NCBI GenBank assembly: GCA_002343715.1
Contig: DDSA01000154.1
Span: forward strand, 1-9,112
Direction: 5' to 3'
Length of the DNA stretch: 9,112 nt
From: Phycisphaerales bacterium UBA2402
GTDB lineage: Bacteria > Planctomycetota > Phycisphaerae > Phycisphaerales > UBA1924
The notes below the pieces were generated by a model. It searched no databases. It was not told the DNA's origin and worked only from the letters and a program-made list of their open reading frames with translations. Made by a program: the position numbers and the translations under genes. Position 1 is the first letter of the stretch, and each line of letters starts with the position of its first letter. Positions 1 to 5,403 of the stretch are shown here, piece after piece.

Positions 1-262
1 GTATTAGGAGGAGAGAGACAAGACACTACAAACATGCCACACGGTTTTGTCGTTGCCAACCTTTTTTACTGATTTTGTCGAAAATTCTTCAAATACCGGC
101 CTAAGTGGTTATGCCATCTCAACTTACTGGGTGTTCTGGCGTGTGTGGAGGGGGCAAAGAAAGCCAAAAATCAAGAAAATCCTAACAATAAACGTACAGA
201 CAAGCGTACATCAGTGCGTTTGGACTACACTTCCGTCAACGTCAAAATGGGAGATTGATCAC
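1..262. other. AT-richer non-coding leader upstream of elbB
   Basis: This stretch is about 43% GC over positions 1-240 by hand count, against roughly 60-70% in the genes sampled. A reading frame in phase with elbB stays open back to a TTG at 47, but its translation resembles no known family and ElbB proteins do not have such an extension. I see no tRNA, no transposase and no strong hairpin. Two short direct repeats are visible: TTTTGTCG at 45-52 and 73-80, and CGTACA at 193-198 and 205-210. The region probably holds the promoter for elbB, but I could not assign -35/-10 boxes with confidence. Confidence 0.5.
249..253 (+). promoter_or_regulatory. Ribosome binding site deciding the elbB start
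   Basis: GGGAG lies 9 bases before the ATG at 263. It supports that ATG over the upstream TTG at 47, and it matches the point where similarity to the ElbB family begins. Confidence 0.65.
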
Positions 263-943
263 ATGAAAGCACGTGCAGCGGTAGTTCTCTGTGGCTCTGG
301 ACGGGCTGATGGGAGCGAGATCCACGAATCGGTCTGCGTGTTGGTGCACCTCAGCAGACTCGGGGCGGAGTTCAGGTGTTTCGCACCGGATGCGCCGCAA
401 GCAGAGACAGTGAATCACGCGACAGGCAAAGTCACACCCGGACAAACTCGAAACATGTTGGTGGAGTCCGCCCGCATTAGTCGAGGTGAAATTGCTCCGC
501 TCTCTGAACTCTCCGAAGCGACGTACGACGCCGTGATTTTTCCGGGTGGATTCGGGGCGGCCAAGAACCTCTGCAACTTCGCTTCGAAAGGGGCGGACTG
601 TGATGTGTTACCAGATGTGGCGAGGGTGATCCGTGCTTTTCACGATTCCAAGAAGCCGATCGGCGCATGCTGCATCGCGCCGGTCATCGTCGCAAGGGTT
701 CTCGGAACTCGGATGAACGGTCCCGGCTGCACAGTCACCATCGGCACTGATGAGAAGACCGCGGCCGCGATCGGCACCATGGGTTCGAAGCACGCGGCCA
801 GGGGAGTCACCGATGCGTTCACCGACACTTCTCATCTGGTGGTCACGACGCCCGCGTACATGTTTGATGCCACACCGTATCAGGTGTTTGAGGGGATCGG
901 GAAGATGGTCGAGGGTGTGCTGAGTCAGATCAAGGTGAAATAA
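263..943 (+). CDS. elbB: ElbB, DJ-1/PfpI-family glyoxalase-like protein
   Basis: A 226-residue cytoplasmic protein of the DJ-1/PfpI superfamily, close in length to E. coli ElbB (217). The whole protein lines up with ElbB as I remember it: an N-terminal beta strand and GSG turn, DGSEIHE (residues 16-22), FAPD (40-43), NH.TG near 51-55, TRN then ESARI.RGEI (62-77), the PGGFGAAKNL block (94-103), the nucleophile-elbow Cys137 in CCIAP (136-140), TIGTD (159-163) and VTTPAYM (194-200). Cys137 is the residue equivalent to the conserved ElbB cysteine. Family members are annotated as isoprenoid-biosynthesis glyoxalase and show weak glyoxalase III-type activity on 2-oxoaldehydes; the true substrate is unsettled. 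The start at 263 is chosen because family similarity begins there and GGGAG precedes it. The permease gene follows after 14 bases, so the two are probably co-transcribed. Confidence 0.93.
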   Translation: MKARAAVVLCGSGRADGSEIHESVCVLVHLSRLGAEFRCFAPDAPQAETVNHATGKVTPGQTRNMLVESARISRGEIAPLSELSEATYDAVIFPGGFGAAKNLCNFASKGADCDVLPDVARVIRAFHDSKKPIGACCIAPVIVARVLGTRMNGPGCTVTIGTDEKTAAAIGTMGSKHAARGVTDAFTDTSHLVVTTPAYMFDATPYQVFEGIGKMVEGVLSQIKVK

Positions 944-957
944 GACTCAGTGCCGCG

Positions 958-2847
958 ATGCCGCGGCACGCTCCGCCCGTGGCCATGCTTGTCAAGCAAC
1001 ACCGTCCCCGCAACCTCGACTGGCATCATGCCGGCCCGATGCTGTTCGGCGATTGGGGGACCAGCCGGCTCTATGTCCTGGGTCTGGCGTTCTACTACAC
1101 CGCGCACGCATCGGTGATTTATCTGGCGGTGATGTCGGTGCTCATGGCGGTGGTAGCCTGGGCGTACACCATCATCTGTCGCTGCTTCCCGGAGGGGGGA
1201 GGCGTCTATACCGCGGCCAGGCAACTCAGCCCGTTGCTCGGTGTGATCGGTGCCACGCTCCTCTTGTGCGACTTCATCGTGACGGCGGCGCTCTCGGCGG
1301 TTGAGGCGTTCCACTATTTCGGTCTCTCGCACGGCTGGGTCGTGCCGGCATCCATCGGGACCATCATCGCGATCGGGATCGTCAACTGGTTCGGGGCCCG
1401 CAGCGCGGGGCGGGTCGCGCTCGTGATCGCGTTGCTGGCCATCGGTCTGTCCTTTTTAATCGGTTTGTTGTGTGTGCCGTTTCTTCCCGATGGTTTCAGG
1501 ACGATCACAGCGAATCCCCCGGGTCTGGATACCACGCTCGCACGGTGGGATGCTTTCGTGCGGATCGTGCTCGCCCTCTCCGGGGTGGAGGCCGTGGCGA
1601 ACATGACTGGCCTGATGAAGCAGCCTGTGGCTTCGACCGCGAAGAAAACCATCTGGCCCGTGCTGATCGAGGTGGTCACGCTCAACTTCATCTTCGGCAT
1701 CGCGCTCAGCGGGCTGCCGGCTCTGCGGGATATCGCGCAACCCGATCACATCACCTATGAAGTCCTTGGCGGCGCGGCGGGCGGGGCCATCCCGGCTTCC
1801 GTGCTTGAGTACCGCGACACCGCGGTCCGTCTGATCGCCGAAGCGGTGGGCGGGCACGCCTTTGGCGCAGCGGGTGGTCACGTGCTCGGCATCGTCGCCG
1901 GCATCGTGTTCGGCCTGCTGCTGCTTTCGGCGGTGAACACGGCGGTGATGGCGATGGTGTCGGTGCTCTTCGCGCTTTCGCAGGACCGCGAACTCCCCGC
2001 GGGTCTCTCGAAACTCAACTACTCGGGGGTGCCGTGGATCGGTCTGATCCTCGCGTGCATCCTGCCCGCGGTGGTGCTCTCCTTCGTGTCCGACGTCAAG
2101 ACCCTCAGCGAGATGTATGCCATCGGCGTGGTAGGAGCAATCTCGATCAACGTGTGCAGTTGCGCATGGAATCGGTCGTTGTCGATCGCGGTCTGGGAAC
2201 GCCGGTCGCTCTGGTCGCTGGCCGGGGTCATGGTCTTGATCGAAGCAACGATCATCGTGAACAAGCCCAAGGCCACAATCTTTGCCGGGATCGTCATCGG
2301 GTCGGTGCTCGCGGTGCGTTACGTCCTGGGTCGAGTCGCGAAGCAGGAAGCGGTGCCCGAACCCGCGGCGGGGTGGATGTCCGAGATCGGGCAGTTGGTG
2401 AAGATCGATCCGCGCAAGCCCCGCATCATGCTCGCCGCGCGCGGACGCGACAACGCCGAGTTCGCCGTGGACCTTGCACGACGACGCGGCGCTGTCCTTT
2501 TCGCCGTTTTCGTTCGCGTGCTTCGCGTCATGGACCTGCAGCCCGGCAGGCCGCCGCGCGTGGAGGACGACCCGGAGGCTCAGGAGGCACTGGGAACCGT
2601 CGTCGTTCTGGCCAAGCAAGCGGGCGTGCAGTGCTACCCGATCTACATCACCGCCACCGACATCGCCGATGAAATTCTTGATTACACCGTGACCTTCAAC
2701 TGCGACACGCTCATCCTGGGCAAGAGCCGTCGGTCGGCTTTCTCCCGTGCCGTTGCGGGCAACGTCATCACGAAAGTCGCGGCCCACCTACCGGAGGGTG
2801 TCTCCCTTGTGACCCGTGCGGGAAGGGATGACTCGCCGGTGGCGTGA
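958..2847 (+). CDS. APC-superfamily permease with C-terminal universal-stress-like domain
   Basis: A 629-residue inner-membrane protein. Residues about 30-457 form roughly 11-12 hydrophobic segments of an amino acid/polyamine/organocation (APC) transporter. These include FPEGGGVYTAARQ (77-89), which resembles the conserved substrate-site region after the second helix, and an acidic helix around AVEAFHY (114-120). A charged linker (458-486) leads to a soluble Usp-like alpha/beta domain (about 487-621) that ends in LVTRAG. Its glycine motif reads G588-x2-R591-x9-G601-N602. The ATP-binding Usp consensus is G-x2-G-x9-G-(S/T), so two key positions differ and nucleotide binding is doubtful. The substrate cannot be read from sequence; amino acids or other organic cations are the family norm. 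The start at 958 has no clear Shine-Dalgarno site, and ATG 985 is an alternative that removes nine residues. elbB lies 14 bases upstream. The DUF418 gene converges 5 bases downstream. Confidence 0.9.
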   Translation: MPRHAPPVAMLVKQHRPRNLDWHHAGPMLFGDWGTSRLYVLGLAFYYTAHASVIYLAVMSVLMAVVAWAYTIICRCFPEGGGVYTAARQLSPLLGVIGATLLLCDFIVTAALSAVEAFHYFGLSHGWVVPASIGTIIAIGIVNWFGARSAGRVALVIALLAIGLSFLIGLLCVPFLPDGFRTITANPPGLDTTLARWDAFVRIVLALSGVEAVANMTGLMKQPVASTAKKTIWPVLIEVVTLNFIFGIALSGLPALRDIAQPDHITYEVLGGAAGGAIPASVLEYRDTAVRLIAEAVGGHAFGAAGGHVLGIVAGIVFGLLLLSAVNTAVMAMVSVLFALSQDRELPAGLSKLNYSGVPWIGLILACILPAVVLSFVSDVKTLSEMYAIGVVGAISINVCSCAWNRSLSIAVWERRSLWSLAGVMVLIEATIIVNKPKATIFAGIVIGSVLAVRYVLGRVAKQEAVPEPAAGWMSEIGQLVKIDPRKPRIMLAARGRDNAEFAVDLARRRGAVLFAVFVRVLRVMDLQPGRPPRVEDDPEAQEALGTVVVLAKQAGVQCYPIYITATDIADEILDYTVTFNCDTLILGKSRRSAFSRAVAGNVITKVAAHLPEGVSLVTRAGRDDSPVA

Positions 2848-2861
2848 GTCTCCTACACGCC
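2841..2861. terminator. Candidate bidirectional terminator hairpin over two convergent stop codons
   Basis: GGCGTG (2841-2846) and CACGCC (2856-2861) form a perfect 6-bp inverted repeat with a 9-base loop. The stem and loop contain the TGA of the permease and the TAG of the DUF418 gene. A T-G wobble and a further G-C pair extend the stem outward. There is no T-run on either side, so this is not a standard intrinsic terminator. It is the only structure that fits the 5-base gap between the two genes. Confidence 0.3.
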
Positions 2862-4274
2862 GCGGCGGATCGGCTCGGCCCGTCCGTATGTCCATGCACG
2901 CCAGATCCATTCCAGAGGCCCGAATCTGTAGCGGGAGAGCCACAGATGGCTCACCACCATCTGCACCCCATAGACGACAAGCGACAGGAGCAGCAGTTCC
3001 GCCCGGCCCACCGAGGCGAACTTCGCCAGACCCCAGTGGTACATGATGAACGTCATGACCACGGTCTGTGTGAGGTAGTTGGTGAAGGCCATCCGTCCCG
3101 TCACGGCGAAGGCCCGTCCCACAGCGCCCATCGACCGCGATTGCGCCACCAGTGCCATGCAGCCGATGTACCCGAGGCTCAGCGCCGGTCCCAGCAATGT
3201 CAGCAGCATCGCCGAAAGCGCCAGGCCGCCCGCGCCCTCGATCATGTGCGGCACCAGTGTCGACATCATCGCGCCCGGCACGCCCACGGCCAGACCGATC
3301 GTCGCCATGCGGCGGTGCCACGCGCTCCGATCGGCGTCGAGTACACCGAGCTTCGCCGCGCCGGCGCCGAACATGAACATCGCCATGATGTGCCAGCCGA
3401 ACGTGAACCCCGTGACCAAGAGCATCATCAACCACGAGAAACATCGCATCAACAGCGCCTGGGAGTACGGGCCGTGCCTGTAGACCTCGATCTCTGTCTC
3501 ACGCCACACGGGGCTGCTCGGATCGCCCATCCGACCGGAGGCCATTTCGTTCCAGAAACGCTCCATCGGCGTCCGAGGCTCACTCGGGAGTGAACCCTCA
3601 TCATCCTGCTTCGGCGTGCCCGCGGTCGCGTCGGATGTTGATGGAACCGACTCGGGATCGACCGGGGACTGCTGCTGCGCGGCTTGCTGCGCGGCGGAAC
3701 TCATCGCGGACAAACCGGCGAACCCGGTCATGCACATGGTGGAGACGAGCAGGAGAACGCCGCCGGTGATGAACAGCGTCTGTGCCCGTGCGCGGATGAA
3801 GACAAGCAGCAGCATCCCGATGGTGCCGTAGAGAAAGAGAATGTCACCGTACCACAGCAGCGTGGCGTGCAGCAATCCAACGATGATCAGGAACGAAAGG
3901 CGTCTGACGCCGAACCATCCGGCGGATCGCCCGGAGGCTCGCACCCTTTCCAGTTGCAGCGCCAGCCCGTAACCGAAGAGCATCGAAAAAATAGGGTAGA
4001 ACTTCCCCTCGGCGAAGGTGTGAACGATGAACCACGCCGTTCGATCAATAAACGAGGCATCGGCAGGGCCTTTGGGATTCATCACGTCGCCGAACGGCAG
4101 GGCGAAGAACATCGCGTTGACGCAGAGGATGCCCAGAAGCGCCAGCCCGCGGGCCGCGTCGAGCGTGATGAGTCGGGCACCCGGTTCGGCCGGTTTCGAG
4201 CCTCCCGGGCTGTCCGCGGAAGCGGGAATCAGGCTTCCGGGATCACTTTCGGTTGGTGCGTGATTGGTGGGCAT
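2853..4274 (-). CDS. DUF418 / YeiB-like multi-pass membrane protein
   Basis: A 473-residue membrane protein. The N-terminal tail (1-33) is hydrophilic and rich in Pro and Ser. Membrane similarity starts at LDAARGLALLGIL (38-50), the typical opening of the YeiB/DUF418 family, which is linked to heparan-glucosaminide N-acetyltransferase-like folds. About ten helices follow. The diagnostic DUF418 C-terminus is clear: GRMAFTNYL (393-401), SHLWLSRYRFGPLEWIWR (442-459), then a basic end with YGR. The molecular function is not established; acyl transfer across the membrane is a fold-based guess. Residues about 190-265 form a Gln/Ser/Pro/Glu-rich hydrophilic insert that helps make this protein longer than E. 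coli YeiB (about 385). The frame is open upstream to 4451, but those codons lie inside the glycosylase gene and give low-complexity sequence, so I chose the ATG at 4274. No Shine-Dalgarno site precedes it. Its 32-base overlap with the glycosylase gene suggests translational coupling. Confidence 0.9.
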   Translation of the reverse strand: MPTNHAPTESDPGSLIPASADSPGGSKPAEPGARLITLDAARGLALLGILCVNAMFFALPFGDVMNPKGPADASFIDRTAWFIVHTFAEGKFYPIFSMLFGYGLALQLERVRASGRSAGWFGVRRLSFLIIVGLLHATLLWYGDILFLYGTIGMLLLVFIRARAQTLFITGGVLLLVSTMCMTGFAGLSAMSSAAQQAAQQQSPVDPESVPSTSDATAGTPKQDDEGSLPSEPRTPMERFWNEMASGRMGDPSSPVWRETEIEVYRHGPYSQALLMRCFSWLMMLLVTGFTFGWHIMAMFMFGAGAAKLGVLDADRSAWHRRMATIGLAVGVPGAMMSTLVPHMIEGAGGLALSAMLLTLLGPALSLGYIGCMALVAQSRSMGAVGRAFAVTGRMAFTNYLTQTVVMTFIMYHWGLAKFASVGRAELLLLSLVVYGVQMVVSHLWLSRYRFGPLEWIWRAWTYGRAEPIRRGV

Positions 4275-5277
4275 GCGGCTGTCTATCGGAATCGGGGTCG
4301 GTATCTTGCAGAGGTCTGTTGAGCAGAGCGGCGGTGAACATCCTGCCGGTGCTGTCACGCTCCCAGGTCGAAGATGGGCCGTGCCGCCGCTCGTAGTGCT
4401 CCCACAACTCGAACCAGTAACTGCGGAATGCGTGCACGCCAAACGGCGCAAAGTGTCGATGCACCCGCTTCATCACCTGAGCCGAACTGCCCTTGAATCC
4501 AAGTATCTTCCTCCCATGTCGCACGCTCTCGGTGTCGAGCGGGAGGCGGCTGTACCTGCCCAGCAACTGCATGATGTTGGCTGCGGCGTAGGGACCGATG
4601 CCCGGCAACTCCACGAGGTACGCGAAGAGGTCATCGTCGGAGGTGGAAGGGCTTTCGATCAGCGCGAGATCAATCCCGCCGCGTCGGGCCGGGGCACGGA
4701 AGCGGCGGGCGAGTTCCACGATCCGACCGTCGCGGTAGCCCACGCGGCACCTGGCCCGCAGTGTTTGTGGGCGGGTGCGGGCGACTTTCGCCGGGACGGG
4801 AAACGTCGCGGCATCGACATCGCCTTCACCCAGCACCTGGCACAGCCGCAGGTTCATCTGCACGGTGCTCGGCCAGGTGACATTGCAACTCGTGACTGTC
4901 TTGATGACATCCTCAAAGAGCGTGGGGGAGCGAAACAGCCTTCCCCGGCCCGATCTGGCGAATCGCGGATCAGCCCGATGAAAGTTCCGGATGGTCGCTT
5001 CATCTTCATCGAGACGAAGCATCCGAACGATCTGACGGATTGCTTCTCGCCGCGCCCCGGCCCGCAAGGCGCGTGAGAGCGCGAGCCTGAGCGAACCTCC
5101 TGTGCCTCCGGGCTGATGGATGCAGATCAGCACAGGCCCATCCGACAACAGCAGCGGGCGTACCAGGGATTGTTCCGCGACCATCCAGCGGTTTGGAGCA
5201 AGTAAAAAGTATCCGTACGAACAGGCATCCCGGGCTAGGTCATAGTCGGACGGTGTGGAAAGTGTCAACGTCGGCAT
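4243..5277 (-). CDS. HhH-GPD superfamily DNA glycosylase (AlkA/OGG-like)
   Basis: A 344-residue predicted base-excision DNA glycosylase. An N-terminal domain (about 10-100) is followed by the helical core. It contains TSCNVTWPSTVQMNLRLC (129-146), similar to the helix seen in OGG and plant glycosylases, a basic stretch with VGYRDGRI (179-186), and the helix-hairpin-helix LPGIGPYAA (224-232) that grips the DNA backbone. The catalytic Asp is most likely Asp248 in LPLDTESV (245-252). At the position where OGG1-type bifunctional enzymes have their Schiff-base Lys, eight residues before the hairpin PG, this protein has Ala219. I therefore infer a monofunctional enzyme like AlkA. There is no C-terminal four-cysteine iron-sulfur motif, so MutY/EndoIII-type is unlikely. 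The target base cannot be told. The last 25 or so residues are polar and probably disordered, and their codons approach and overlap the DUF418 start. No Shine-Dalgarno site precedes the ATG. Confidence 0.85.
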   Translation of the reverse strand: MPTLTLSTPSDYDLARDACSYGYFLLAPNRWMVAEQSLVRPLLLSDGPVLICIHQPGGTGGSLRLALSRALRAGARREAIRQIVRMLRLDEDEATIRNFHRADPRFARSGRGRLFRSPTLFEDVIKTVTSCNVTWPSTVQMNLRLCQVLGEGDVDAATFPVPAKVARTRPQTLRARCRVGYRDGRIVELARRFRAPARRGGIDLALIESPSTSDDDLFAYLVELPGIGPYAAANIMQLLGRYSRLPLDTESVRHGRKILGFKGSSAQVMKRVHRHFAPFGVHAFRSYWFELWEHYERRHGPSSTWERDSTGRMFTAALLNRPLQDTDPDSDRQPHAHQSRTNRK

Positions 5278-5289
5278 GGAGGTGATGAG

Positions 5290-5322
5290 ATGGAAGGCGG
5301 TCTAACCACGAGGCTACGCTAG
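5290..5322 (+). CDS. Possible 10-residue leader peptide ORF (speculative)
   Basis: ATG at 5290 opens a 10-codon frame (MEGGLTTRLR) ending at TAG 5320-5322. GGAGGTGAT at 5278-5286 is a near-perfect Shine-Dalgarno match, and GGAGG is 7 bases from this ATG. That is better than the site of most genes in the window. The ORF covers the 5' arm and loop of a hairpin at 5296-5328, and its stop lies in the 3' arm. This could be a regulatory leader for the barrel gene, but there is no visible forward promoter upstream and chance is quite possible. Confidence 0.2.
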   Translation: MEGGLTTRLR

Positions 5323-5328
5323 GCCGCC
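5296..5328 (+). repeat. Imperfect inverted repeat / hairpin in the divergent intergenic region
   Basis: GGCGGTCTA (5296-5304) pairs with TAGGCCGCC (5320-5328), giving nine pairs with one G-U wobble and a 15-base loop. In reverse-strand RNA the wobble would become a C-A mismatch, so the structure is better in forward-strand RNA. Confidence 0.4.
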
Positions 5329-5344
5329 GAAGCAAACCGTAGAA

Positions 5345-5391
5345 GTGCCGATTGATTGGAATCGGTCGGGTCTTCATGATGAAATCGGCAC
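5345..5391 (+). repeat. 9-bp perfect inverted repeat with competing inner pairing, upstream of the barrel gene
   Basis: GTGCCGATT (5345-5353) is the exact reverse complement of AATCGGCAC (5383-5391). The inner part of the left arm, CCGATT (5348-5353), can pair instead with AATCGG at 5360-5365, so two pairings exclude each other. TTCAT-G-ATGAA (5373-5383) is a further small palindrome between them. The right arm ends directly before the AAGGTG ribosome binding site. The repeats also straddle the weak -35/-10 pair, so they could equally be repressor half-sites. Confidence 0.45.
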
Positions 5392-5397
5392 AAGGTG
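5392..5397 (+). promoter_or_regulatory. Ribosome binding site deciding the barrel-protein start
   Basis: AAGGTG lies 6 bases before the ATG at 5404. The GTG at 5395 in the same frame overlaps this motif and has no site of its own, so ATG 5404 is preferred. Confidence 0.55.
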
Positions 5398-5403
5398 AAT
5401 TTC

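Larger units (their letters stand above)
5278..5403. promoter_or_regulatory. Structured intergenic region between divergent genes
   Basis: These 126 bases must hold the promoters of both the glycosylase gene (reverse) and the outer-membrane barrel gene (forward). On the forward strand a weak sigma-70-like pair is visible, TTGATT (5352-5357) and CATGAT (5375-5380), with a 17-base spacer and 4 of 6 matches in each box. The region also holds two sets of inverted repeats and a leader-sized ORF, listed separately. No reverse-strand promoter could be assigned. Confidence 0.4.

Noticed and set aside
34..72. 12-codon ORF after an AGGAGG-like motif at 6-11
   Set aside because: Spacing between the motif and the ATG is over 20 bases, too long for initiation, and the peptide shows no features.
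47..262. N-terminal extension of elbB from a TTG start
   Set aside because: The 72 extra residues have no family match, the DNA is AT-rich leader, and a good ribosome binding site precedes the ATG at 263.
1456..2787. Long (443-codon) open frame antisense to the permease
   Set aside because: Its product is dominated by Arg, His and Asp with no hydrophobic core or motif, as expected for the shadow frame of a GC-rich gene.
2844..3593. Forward open frame antisense to the DUF418 gene
   Set aside because: Arg/His/Pro-rich shadow with no motif; the reverse frame is a clear DUF418 protein.
4275..4451. N-terminal extension of the DUF418 protein to an upstream start at 4451
   Set aside because: The extra 59 residues lie wholly inside the glycosylase coding sequence in another frame and are Cys/Ser/Thr/Gly low-complexity sequence unlike the family.
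5278..5345. tRNA-like fragment on the reverse strand (TAGCCTCGTGGTTAGAC resembles a D-arm)
   Set aside because: No anticodon stem pairs properly and no T-arm (GTTCGA-type) follows in the expected place. A tRNAscan/Infernal run would settle it; any hit above threshold would reverse this.
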